From Bacillaceae bacterium OF18-1A (GTDB lineage: Bacteria > Bacillota > Bacilli > Bacillales > Bacillaceae_G), in the NCBI GenBank assembly GCA_027694045.1, contig JAQEWB010000009.1, forward strand, positions 1 to 64,000: a DNA stretch of 64,000 nucleotides, written 5' to 3'. Positions within the stretch are counted from its first letter, which is position 1; the number at the start of each line of letters is the position of its first letter. The position numbers and the translations under genes are program-made. The notes beneath the pieces were generated by a model. That model had not been told where the DNA came from, did no database searches, and worked only from the letters and a program-made list of their open reading frames with translations. Shown here piece after piece: positions 45,099 through 52,461 of the stretch.

Positions 45099-45152
45099 GT
45101 CGAAACGTTAGAAACCCCCACTTCAAGCTTTGCTAAGTGGGGGAGTGTTCAT
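44960..45152 (+). ncRNA. Predicted omega (reRNA) scaffold at the right end
   Basis: In characterised TnpB elements the guide RNA scaffold overlaps the end of tnpB and stops at the right end, with the guide copied from the flank. The hairpin at 45115-45143 and the boundary at 45152 fit this. The 5' limit is a guess. The present guide would be the host bases from 45153 onward. Confidence 0.45.
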
Positions 45153-45371
45153 AATGTTGTTGTATATTATAATGGTGAATTTGTTGAAGTGAATGTAAAA
45201 CGTATTACTTTAGAAGTTACGGCGAAAGAATTATACCCAGAAGGATATGATTTAAATACACTATTTGTCGATTATAAGGAAAGAAAAATGCAACATGATA
45301 TAGAGCGAGGATCGAAAAAGGCGCTTCGTAAAATTGCAAAAGAAATGAGAAAGAATAGAGGATAATATAAA

Positions 45372-45893
45372 ATGGTAACGATTAGACAAGAACAAAAAGA
45401 TGATTATAGAAAAACAGAAGAAGTTGTAAGAGAAGCATTTTTAAAGGAAGAATTTAGTGATAAAACAGAACATGAGCTTGTAAAACGTATTAGAGAATGT
45501 GACGCATTTATTCCGGCGTTATCAATTGTTGCGGTAGATGAAGATATAGTTGGTCACATTATGTTATCGGAAATTACAATAGAAGGCGAGACTTCTGTAA
45601 ATTCATTAGCGCTTGCACCAGTTTCAGTTGCTACGGGTCATCAGAAGAAAGGAATTGGCGGAAAACTTATTGTAGCTGCATTAGAAAAAGCAAAAGAACT
45701 TGGATACGGATCAGTTGTAGTATTAGGACATCCAGAATATTATCCGAAATTTGGTTTTAAGAAAGCAAGTGAGTGGAATGTAAAAGCACCATTTGAAGTG
45801 CCAGATGAAGTGTTTATGGTGATGGAACTAAGAAAGAATGCTCTTCAAGGTGTAGAAGGGATTGTACAATATTCGAGTGCTTTTGCTGAGTAG
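45372..45893 (+). CDS. GNAT acetyltransferase, YhbS-like
   Basis: 173 residues with the YhbS layout: MVTIRQEQKDDYRKTEEVVREAF, SIVAVDEDIVGHIMLSEI, the acetyl-CoA site VSVATGHQKKGIGGKLIVAALEKAKELGYGSVVVLGHPEYYPKFGFKKASEWNV, and EVFMVMEL. Substrate unknown. The start lies six bases after the split gene's stop; with that gene broken, the acetyltransferase may be expressed from the element or from read-through. Confidence 0.9.
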   Translation: MVTIRQEQKDDYRKTEEVVREAFLKEEFSDKTEHELVKRIRECDAFIPALSIVAVDEDIVGHIMLSEITIEGETSVNSLALAPVSVATGHQKKGIGGKLIVAALEKAKELGYGSVVVLGHPEYYPKFGFKKASEWNVKAPFEVPDEVFMVMELRKNALQGVEGIVQYSSAFAE

Positions 45894-45908
45894 GAATATG
45901 TGATCATA

Positions 45909-45955
45909 AAAATGCTATCTTTTTGTAGGGATATACAGAAAGGTAGCGTTTTTTT
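45909..45955 (+). terminator. Terminator of the YhbS-like gene
   Basis: ATGCTATCTTT and AAAGGTAGCGT (with G-T pairs) followed by T7. Confidence 0.75.
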
Positions 45956-46037
45956 ACTCGATCCTTTTACGTATATTTTGCTCAATGGATAATTGAGATG
46001 GTAAGATTGGTATAGAAAGTTAAAGGGAGAGAATATA

Positions 46038-46748
46038 ATGAAGAATCGAGAAGCGAATAGCAATGAAAATGTAGTTACATTATATGTTACAAGACATGGT
46101 AAAACAATATTAAATACAAATCATCGCGCGCAAGGTTGGGCAGATTCTCCGTTAGTAGAAAAAGGCGTTGAAGTGGCTGCAAATTTAGGAACGGGATTAA
46201 AAGATATTCATTTTACTAGTGTGTATAGTAGTGATAGTGGCCGAGCGATTGAAACTGCTAATTTAGTATTAAAATATAGTGAGCAATCAAAATTAAAACT
46301 TGAAAAAAGAAAAAATTTACGAGAATTAAATTTCGGTATTTTTGAAGGTGAAAAACTGGATATTATGTGGGAGGCTATTGGAAAAGTTGCGGGTGTTACA
46401 TCACCAGAAGAACTTATGAAGTTTTCTATTCAAGAAGTGATTGATCTTATTAGAGTAGCAGATCCTACGAAACAGGCGGAAGATTGGGAATTATTTTCTA
46501 CTCGTATAAAAAAAGAGATTGATAAAATTAGTGAAGAAGCAGCTAAAGATGGCGGCGGTAACGTTTTAGTTGTTGTTCATGGACTTCTAATAACTACATT
46601 AATAGAAATGATAGATCATAATAAAACAAAACTTGGGGTTGAAAATGCAAGTGTAACGAAAATTTTATATAAAGATGGGGAATACATCGTCGAGTCGGTT
46701 GGAGATATGAGTTATGTTGAAAAAGGAAAAGAAAGTGTGGAAATATAA
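46038..46748 (+). CDS. Histidine phosphatase family protein
   Basis: 236 residues of the phosphoglycerate mutase-like branch 1 family. The phospho-acceptor motif is YVTRHGKTILN; further conserved pieces are VYSSDSGRAIETANLV, LRELNFGIFEGE and the second His in LVVVHGLLITTLI. Such enzymes are mainly phosphatases acting on small phosphate esters, and the substrate is unclear. AAAGGGAGAG precedes the ATG. Single gene with terminator. Confidence 0.9.
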   Translation: MKNREANSNENVVTLYVTRHGKTILNTNHRAQGWADSPLVEKGVEVAANLGTGLKDIHFTSVYSSDSGRAIETANLVLKYSEQSKLKLEKRKNLRELNFGIFEGEKLDIMWEAIGKVAGVTSPEELMKFSIQEVIDLIRVADPTKQAEDWELFSTRIKKEIDKISEEAAKDGGGNVLVVVHGLLITTLIEMIDHNKTKLGVENASVTKILYKDGEYIVESVGDMSYVEKGKESVEI

Positions 46749-46771
46749 TCATATCTTAAATAGACATAAGG

Positions 46772-46803
46772 AAAGGAAGCTAAAAAAATCTAGCTTCCTT
46801 TTC
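46772..46803. terminator. Terminator
   Basis: AAGGAAGCTA and TAGCTTCCTT with 8-base loop and TTTTC. Shared by the phosphatase gene and the broken oxidoreductase gene. Confidence 0.85.
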
Positions 46804-46813
46804 ATTTTGTGAA

Positions 46814-47154
46814 TTACGGGATTAATAAAATTTTCCCAGTACTTTTTCTGATGGAATGGCAACTAATTCTGCATTTGCAAAAGGAACGTCAGCAAATGCA
46901 ATGCGGTCTCCAGCATTGATAGTAGTAACGTTAGCACCTACTTTTTCAACAATTCCCGCGCCTTCATACCCTAATATGTAAGGCGGGTTACCTGCGAGGT
47001 GATAATCACCGCGACGTCTATAAATATCAGCGAAATTTAAGCCGATTGCTTTCGTGCGGACAAGAATTTCATTTGGATTTATGATTGGATCCTGTATTTC
47101 TTTATATTGTAATACAGCTGGATTTCCGAACTGTTCGAAACAAAGTGCTTTCAT
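46814..47154 (-). pseudogene. Quinone oxidoreductase (MDR) gene with internal deletion
   Basis: The N-terminal 110 residues are a normal GroES-like MDR start (MKALCFEQFGNPAVLQYKEI, ...LNFADIYRRRGDYHLA, YILGYEGAGIVEKVGANVTTINAGDRIAF). Family members have about 320 residues. After VAIPSEK the frame ends at once. In another frame the DNA reads KSTGKILLIP and stop (46814), which is the usual MDR C-terminal end. The NADPH-binding middle of about 200 residues is gone and the two ends are joined out of frame. GGAGG precedes the start. A LysR gene lies divergently. Confidence 0.85.
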
Positions 47155-47241
47155 ATGGAATACCTCCATTTATATATTGTTTGTCGATGCTCTTTATCAT
47201 ACAATACAACTATCAATAGACAAAGAGGATTATTTCGATAA

Positions 47242-47267
47242 TATCAATCGGAAATATCGATTGGATA
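47242..47267. promoter_or_regulatory. Possible LysR binding site
   Basis: CAATCG and CGATTG (47245-47250, 47258-47263) with flanking TAT/ATA in the divergent spacer, 13 bases upstream of the LysR start. Confidence 0.35.
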
Positions 47268-47279
47268 GAGGGATGATAA

Positions 47280-48173
47280 ATGGAGATAAAACAATTAATT
47301 ACATTTAAAATAGCGGCAGGCACTTTGAATTTTACCCAAACTGCGAAGAAATTGAACTTTGCTCAATCGAGCGTAACGGCGCAAATTAAAACGTTAGAGG
47401 CTGAGCTCGGTACACCGTTATTTGAGAGATTAGGAAAACGTCTTTTCTTAACTGAAGCAGGAAGAAAGTTTCAACTATATGCCGATAAGATGATTGCACT
47501 CAGTAACGAAGCGAAAATGGCTGTGAAAGATGATGAGGAAATAACAGGTACGCTCATAATTGGTGCACAAGAAAGTCAATGTACATATAGGCTTCCTTCT
47601 ATATTAAAAAGGTTCAAGGCACGATTTCCCCAAATAAAACTTATATTTAAACCAGCACATTCCAACAAAGATGCGAAGGAACAATTGATGGAAGGGAAAA
47701 TAGATCTTGCGTTTATTTTGGACGAATGTAAAAAAGAAGATGTTTTACATATAGAGCCACTTATGAAAGAAGAATTAAAAGTAGTAGCTACTCCGGTGCA
47801 TCGTCTAGCTGGAAAACCAGCAATTACTACAAAAGATTTAGAAAGTGAAACGCTTTTATTAACGGAACTCGGTTGTTCGTATCGGATTTTATTTGAAGAG
47901 CTATTTCGTACGGAAGATGTATATCCAGCAAATAAGATTGAGTTTGTTAGTGTTGAGGCGATTAAACAATGTGTGATTGCCGATTTAGGTATAGCTATTT
48001 TACCAGCGATAGTAGTAGAAAAAGATATACGAGAAGGGACGATACAAGAGTTACATTTAGAAAATGCAATCTCTCCGATTTATACCCAAATTGCTTGGCA
48101 TAAAGATAAATGGATGACAGCACCACTGCAAAAATTTATTGATGTAACGAGGGAGTCCTTAGCAGGGGATTGA
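47280..48173 (+). CDS. LysR family regulator beside a broken oxidoreductase gene
   Basis: 297 residues. HTH: KIAAGTLNFTQTAKKLNFAQSSVTAQIKTLEAELGTPLFERLGKRLFLTEAGR; effector domain starts GTLIIGAQESQCTYRLPSIL. Divergent to the truncated quinone oxidoreductase gene, which was probably its target. GAGGGATGA is upstream of the ATG. It is intact and may now act elsewhere. Confidence 0.93.
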   Translation: MEIKQLITFKIAAGTLNFTQTAKKLNFAQSSVTAQIKTLEAELGTPLFERLGKRLFLTEAGRKFQLYADKMIALSNEAKMAVKDDEEITGTLIIGAQESQCTYRLPSILKRFKARFPQIKLIFKPAHSNKDAKEQLMEGKIDLAFILDECKKEDVLHIEPLMKEELKVVATPVHRLAGKPAITTKDLESETLLLTELGCSYRILFEELFRTEDVYPANKIEFVSVEAIKQCVIADLGIAILPAIVVEKDIREGTIQELHLENAISPIYTQIAWHKDKWMTAPLQKFIDVTRESLAGD

Positions 48174-48315
48174 GTGGAGACACTTTTTGTTGTTTTCAGT
48201 AAGCATATTAGATGTATTTCTTAATTGTTTCTGATAAATTAAATAAAGTAAAACTTTAATAAGTGGAATATTTTTAGTTCGAAATAAACTGTGCATACAA
48301 AAGGAGAACGATAGA

Positions 48316-48771
48316 GTGAATAGAATAGTTGGTTTGAAACAATTGGAATTAACGCGCGCGGCATTACTTAAGTTTATGGAAACGTTAGATGATAAAACTG
48401 TGGATACGCAGCCAGAGGGCTTTAATAACACAATTCGCTGGCACATCGGCCACGTGTTGACAGCAGCAGAGATTTTCATGTTTGGCAGAGAGTTTAAACA
48501 TTTACCGACTGAATATCCAGGTATGTTTGGATATGGATCAAGACCATCTAAATGGAAAACAGAAGGACCTTCGTTAGAAGTATTAACGGCTCAATTAAAA
48601 GAACAAGCGAAGCGTATTAACGAAATTCCGGCAGAAGCATTTGAAAACAAACTTCCAGAGCCGTTTTTAGGATTGGAAACAGTAGGGGAACTTTATGGTA
48701 TGATGCTTTATCATGAGGCAGATCATATTGGTCAAATGAAAGCGATGGAACGTATTATTAAAGCTCTTTAG
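48316..48771 (+). CDS. DinB family protein
   Basis: 151 residues of the DinB/YfiT-like four-helix metalloenzyme fold. The metal-binding His pattern is visible: WHIGHVLTAAEIF and YHEADHIGQMKAM. Some members are bacillithiol- or mycothiol-dependent transferases, but many have no known role. The start is GTG at 48316 after AAGGAGA. Single gene with a strong terminator. Confidence 0.9.
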   Translation: MNRIVGLKQLELTRAALLKFMETLDDKTVDTQPEGFNNTIRWHIGHVLTAAEIFMFGREFKHLPTEYPGMFGYGSRPSKWKTEGPSLEVLTAQLKEQAKRINEIPAEAFENKLPEPFLGLETVGELYGMMLYHEADHIGQMKAMERIIKAL

Positions 48772-48774
48772 TTA

Positions 48775-48814
48775 AAAAAACGAAATCCTAGGTGGATTTC
48801 GTTTTTTTTTTTTT
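48775..48814 (+). terminator. Terminator of the DinB gene
   Basis: CGAAATCC and GGATTTCG with 5-base loop, then T12. Confidence 0.92.
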
Positions 48815-48837
48815 GAGCAAGCAATACAGTACTGGTA

Positions 48838-48936
48838 TTATCTCTTCGATTCCTTAAAATGTTTTAGCTGCGTAACAATCATAATGCTAATGACGACGAG
48901 TAAAAACCATGAGCTAATTTTGCTAAGATGAACGAG
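48838..48936 (-). pseudogene. C-terminal scrap of a membrane protein gene
   Basis: On the minus strand the frame reads SKISSWFLLVVISIMIVTQL, then KHFKESKR and a stop at 48838. That is a terminal membrane helix plus a basic tail. No start exists; the frame runs into the neighbouring acetyltransferase scrap. Family not identifiable. Confidence 0.5.
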
Positions 48937-49137
48937 ATTCCACTTTTAAAGTATGCTTTCTATGAAATGAATTTACACCGCATCGGTCTTGATGTTATTT
49001 CCTATAATAAAGCGGCTATTAAACTGTATAAAAAGATGGGCTTTCAGGAGGAAGGTTGTATGAGAGAAGCAGTTCAAAGAGTTTAATCGTATCATTATGG
49101 GGATATTGCGGGATGAATGGATAGATCTAGAAGGTTA
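48928..49137 (+). pseudogene. Remnant of a GNAT acetyltransferase gene
   Basis: The frame from 48928 reads LLKYAFYEMNLHRIGLDVIS, YNKAAIKLYKKMGFQEEGCM, REAVQRV stop at 49086, the C-terminal half of a RimJ/YkkB-like acetyltransferase. A second frame continues RIIMGILRDEWIDLEG to 49137, the normal ending of such proteins, so there is a frameshift around 49080. The N-terminal half is missing. Confidence 0.7.
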
Positions 49138-49237
49138 GAAATTATATTCAGAATTATATATGTAGTATGCAGGAGATATAATAATAATTGGCGAATTTTG
49201 ACAGTGTACTGATTGCATTTATAAGGAGCTATGTGAG

Positions 49238-49465
49238 ATGAACTTAGAAAAAGAAAAACCAGTAAATGAAGAGGTCGCTGAGTTAAAGGAACTAATAAAA
49301 GAATTGCACGGAAGTGTGCATCAACTTCAAAATGAAGTGCAACAACTAAGGCATGAAAGGCCGGTTGTTGAAGTGAGAAAAGGTGTTCAATTATCACCAA
49401 CAATCGTCGGACAAATTGGCGGTATAATATTAGGTGGGTTAGCGATTATCGGTATATTTTGGTGA
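49238..49465 (+). CDS. Small coiled-coil protein with C-terminal membrane anchor
   Basis: 75 residues: an N-terminal heptad coiled coil (EEVAELKELIKELHGSVHQL and onward) followed by a C-terminal membrane segment (IVGQIGGIILGGLAIIGIFW). AAGGAG precedes the ATG. Tail-anchored layout; not recognised. A terminator follows. Confidence 0.75.
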   Translation: MNLEKEKPVNEEVAELKELIKELHGSVHQLQNEVQQLRHERPVVEVRKGVQLSPTIVGQIGGIILGGLAIIGIFW

Positions 49466-49468
49466 TGA

Positions 49469-49504
49469 AAAAAGGTTTGCAGTATTATGCTGCAAACCCT
49501 TTTT
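49469..49504. terminator. Terminator
   Basis: GGTTTGCAG and CTGCAAACC with 7-base loop and T5. Confidence 0.88.
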
Positions 49505-49538
49505 GTATTTGACGATATAATTTCACACACTACAACTT

Positions 49539-50864
49539 TTACATTAAATAACGTAAATAAATATAAGCGTGTGATAACAATAATGCAATAATAGTTAACG
49601 GAAAACCGATTTTTAAGAAGTCCATATAAGAGAAAGCATGTCCTTCGCGTTTCGCAATACCAGCAACGACTACGTTTGCTGATGCTCCGATTAATGTTCC
49701 GTTTCCTCCTAAGCAAGCTCCAAGTGATAACGCCCACCATAGTACTTCGATTTGCGGAGAGTCGACAGATAGTCCGAGTCCTGTAGCTAAATCTTGAATA
49801 AGTGGAATCATTGTTGCGACAAATGGGATGTTGTCAATGGTCGCAGATGCGATACCAGATACCCATAAAATAAGTATCGCAGCGAAACCGATGTCGCCAT
49901 TTGTTACGTCGATTACTCCTTTAGCGAGTGAAGAAATAAGTCCGATATCAATTAACCCGCCAACGAGAACGAATAATCCGGCGAAGAAGAAAATGGTTAC
50001 CCATTCAACGTGGGCAAATACATCTTCAATATCGTGTTCTTTCACGCCAATTAACATAAGAAGTGTAGCACCAGTCATTGCAATTACCGCAGCGTCTACA
50101 TGAATAATCGAATGAAGTACAAAGCCTAAAATAGTTAGTCCTAAAATCGAAATGGATTTTAAAAGGAGGCTTTGATCTTTAATATAATCTTTTTCATTTA
50201 ACGCCATTAGTTTTTCGATTTGCTCAGGCATTGTTTTTAGTTTGTTACGATACAGGAAGTAAATAATGCCAAGTGTCACGATAGAAATAATAATTACAAT
50301 AGGAGCTAAGTTAAGTAAAAAGGCATTGAAGTCTAAATGCTTATTTGCTGATCCAATCATAATGTTCGGCGGATCACCGATCAATGTTGCTGTTCCACCT
50401 ATATTTGAAAATAGTACTTCCGAAATTAAATAAGGAACAGGGTTTACTTTTAAAATACGTGTAATGGATAGTGTAACAGGTACAATTAATAAGACGGTCG
50501 TTACGTTGTCCAAAAATGCTGATCCGACAGCGGTTAATAGGGATAGCAGTAATAAAATACGGATTGGTTTTCCGCCAGCTGCCTTCGCTGCTTTAATAGC
50601 TACAAATTCAAAGACACCCGATTGGCTCGTAATATGTACGAGAATCATCATTCCAATTAAAAGGGTGATTGTTTCCCATTGAATATGGGACGTGAAAGCA
50701 GTATGTAAATCTACAATTCCAAAAATAATCATAATAGCAGCACCGAATAGTGCGATTACAGCACGATTCAATTTCTCAGAAATAATAAAACCGTATGTGA
50801 CTAAAAATACGGCAATTGCAAAATAATATTGCCAATTTGCTACTTCATGTGCTGATTGTTCCAA
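49539..50864 (-). CDS. ArsB/NhaD-type ion transporter (SLC13-like)
   Basis: 441 residues with about 11-12 membrane segments. Two symmetric halves each hold the family hairpin motifs: AVGSAFLDNVTTVLLIVPVTL with GGTATLIGDPPNIMIG, and SATIDNIPFVATMIPL with GGNGTLIGASANVVVAG. These are typical of the ArsB/NhaD/P-permease group, which exports Na+ against protons or oxyanions. The exact ion is not decidable. I prefer the TTG at 50864, six bases after AAGGTG, over the in-frame GTG at 50873 that lacks a ribosome site. Confidence 0.88.
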   Translation of the reverse strand: MEQSAHEVANWQYYFAIAVFLVTYGFIISEKLNRAVIALFGAAIMIIFGIVDLHTAFTSHIQWETITLLIGMMILVHITSQSGVFEFVAIKAAKAAGGKPIRILLLLSLLTAVGSAFLDNVTTVLLIVPVTLSITRILKVNPVPYLISEVLFSNIGGTATLIGDPPNIMIGSANKHLDFNAFLLNLAPIVIIISIVTLGIIYFLYRNKLKTMPEQIEKLMALNEKDYIKDQSLLLKSISILGLTILGFVLHSIIHVDAAVIAMTGATLLMLIGVKEHDIEDVFAHVEWVTIFFFAGLFVLVGGLIDIGLISSLAKGVIDVTNGDIGFAAILILWVSGIASATIDNIPFVATMIPLIQDLATGLGLSVDSPQIEVLWWALSLGACLGGNGTLIGASANVVVAGIAKREGHAFSYMDFLKIGFPLTIIALLLSHAYIYLRYLM

Positions 50865-51125
50865 AAGTGTCACCTTCTTTAAAGTATGTATTCAATTGTC
50901 GAAATGTATCTCGTTATATGAATACGGGATAAAATATATTGTAGCAAATTCAAAAAAGAAAGAAAACTATTTAACAAAGTGAAGAAAAAAATGATAATTT
51001 TACATATGATAAAAAAAATAGCAAAACACGGTGCAAATTATTAGGAAAAGTGGGCGTTGTCCTCTAATATAGAGATAGCAATTTACATTATTTTTGCGTA
51101 AAATGGTTTAAAGAGGTGAATTCCG

Positions 51126-51476
51126 ATGGAAATAGTAAAAGATAGTTCTATTATTCAAAATGAAATTGAACGTTTTGTAAATAAAGATGTATATATTCAT
51201 TTAGAAACGACGAACGGAGCGTATGCGTCACACTTTAATGAAAAGATGATGACAGTTGGAGCATTCATTCGAAATGCAATTATCCGTTTTGAACGTGGAA
51301 AGATTACCGGAACGAATCCATACCGAGTTGGTTTGAAAATGGATCATGGCTGGGTATATGCAGAAGGTATTACGCACTGGGAAGTAGATGGTCAAGAGCG
51401 TTTATTACTTGCAGGGCATGATAATCAAGGTCGCTTAGCGGTAGCGCTTGAGTTAAGCTTAACGCCATTTAAGTAA
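51126..51476 (+). CDS. yojF: YojF family protein
   Basis: 116 residues, DUF1806/YojF. Conserved blocks: VYIHLETTNGAYASHFNEKMMTVGAFIRNA and KITGTNPYRVGLKMDHGWVYAEGITHW. It always neighbours bshB2 and is thought to assist the bacillithiol pathway; no enzymatic activity is established. AAAGAGGTGAA precedes the ATG. The gene ends 15 bases before bshB2. Confidence 0.93.
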   Translation: MEIVKDSSIIQNEIERFVNKDVYIHLETTNGAYASHFNEKMMTVGAFIRNAIIRFERGKITGTNPYRVGLKMDHGWVYAEGITHWEVDGQERLLLAGHDNQGRLAVALELSLTPFK

Positions 51477-51491
51477 GAAGGAGGGAAACTT

Positions 51492-52154
51492 ATGGAGAGA
51501 CATGTACTTGTTGTATTTCCGCATCCAGATGATGAAGCATTTGCGGCGGGAGGAACAATTCGCTTATTAACAGATCAAGGAGTACCTGTAACGTATGCAT
51601 GTGGTACTCTAGGACAAATGGGACGTAACATGGGGAAAAACGTATTCGCTAACCGTGAAACGATTCCAAATATCCGTGAAAAAGAATTAAAAGATGCTTG
51701 TGAAGCGATGGGAATCAAAGATTTAAGAATGCTTGGCTTCCATGATAAAACACTAGAATTTGAAGATGTTGATTTCGTTGCAGACAAAATTGAAGCGATT
51801 ATTCAAGAAGTAAATCCATCTCGAATTATTACATTTTATCCAGAACACGGCGTACATCCAGATCATGATGCATTTGGTCGTGCTGTCGTTCGCGCCGTAT
51901 CACGTATGCAAAAAGAAGAACGTCCAGTCATTCACGCAGTCGCGATTACGAGAAATCGCGAAGCAGTGCTCGGTGAGCCGGATGTTGTAAATAATATTAG
52001 TGAAGTATTCGAGCATAAATTAGCTGCACTAGGCGCGCATCGTTCACAAACAGAAGCAATGCTTGAAGAAACACATGCAAAAATAAAAAACAAAGATGCA
52101 GCAACATTGAAATGGCTGCAACTTGAACAATTTTGGACTTATAAATGGGAGTAG
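51492..52154 (+). CDS. bshB2: Bacillithiol biosynthesis deacetylase BshB2
   Basis: 220 residues of the PIG-L/LmbE fold. It deacetylates GlcNAc-malate (or bacillithiol S-conjugates) in bacillithiol metabolism. Zinc motif: FPHPDDEAFAAGGT (H, D, D) and GVHPDHDAFGRAV (H). Other landmarks: GTLGQMGRNMGKNVFANRE and HRSQTEAM. It is complete, unlike the PIG-L remnant at the start of the window. GAAGGAGGGAAAC precedes the ATG. Confidence 0.95.
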   Translation: MERHVLVVFPHPDDEAFAAGGTIRLLTDQGVPVTYACGTLGQMGRNMGKNVFANRETIPNIREKELKDACEAMGIKDLRMLGFHDKTLEFEDVDFVADKIEAIIQEVNPSRIITFYPEHGVHPDHDAFGRAVVRAVSRMQKEERPVIHAVAITRNREAVLGEPDVVNNISEVFEHKLAALGAHRSQTEAMLEETHAKIKNKDAATLKWLQLEQFWTYKWE

Positions 52155-52189
52155 GCTAGAAGGGAATCTTCTAGTAGCTCTTACATAGA

Positions 52190-52221
52190 AAAAGCACCGT
52201 CATTTGTGACGGTGCTTTTTT
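52190..52221 (+). terminator. Terminator of yojF-bshB2
   Basis: AGCACCGTCA and TGACGGTGCT with a 4-base loop, T6. Confidence 0.9.
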
Positions 52222-52315
52222 GTGTAAATCAATTATATTACATGTCCTAATTTTTCCATTTCATTATGATATGTAATATAATTGAAAAAGTATATGTAAA
52301 AATCGATGTTAATAT

Positions 52316-52455
52316 TACCCTCCTATAAGTATTAACATACGTAATTGAGGTGTTTTCTTTGTTGTTTTATGATCGAATTTCTATAATGGCCCCTCCTGTT
52401 CCGTAGCTAAGGAAAGTCTTTTTATTTCTGAGATTTTCAAAGTTATAGGAGGGTA
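52316..52455 (+). promoter_or_regulatory. Leader of the efflux gene with anti-Shine-Dalgarno repeats
   Basis: TACCCTCCTATAA (52316-52328) is the exact complement of TTATAGGAGGGTA (52443-52455), which contains the ribosome site of the pump gene. A second piece, CCCTCCT (52391-52397), also pairs with it. A promoter-like TTGTTG-N17-TATAAT lies at 52359-52387; if it is the main promoter, only the second piece would be in the RNA. Confidence 0.45.
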
Positions 52456-52461
52456 TGAAAA

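Larger units (their letters stand above)
43492..45152 (+). mobile_element. IS605-family element with tnpB only (IS1341-type)
   Basis: About 1.66 kb. There are no terminal inverted repeats or target duplication, as expected for this family; instead subterminal hairpins occur at the left end (CCACCT/AGGTGG, 43509-43534) and right end (CCCCCACTT/AAGTGGGGG, 45115-45143). The left flank ends ...TATCAT and the element ends ...TTCAT, matching the family rule that target and right-end cleavage sequences resemble each other. Ends are fixed by the in-frame rejoining of the host gene. No tnpA is present, so it would need a transposase in trans. Confidence 0.85.
43405..45365 (+). pseudogene. 99-residue gene split by the TnpB element
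   Basis: The first 29 codons (43405-43491, ATG start, MIKNNHSEEKQNEYDDFGII, then YKEKDNFYH) and the last 71 codons including stop (45153-45365, NVVVYYNGEFVEVNVKR to EMRKNRG) lie on either side of the IS. Removing 43492-45152 joins them exactly in frame (cat|aat). The C-terminus is Lys/Arg-rich and helical. Family not recognised. The acetyltransferase start at 45372 lies six bases after the stop, so the two genes formed a unit. Confidence 0.8.
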
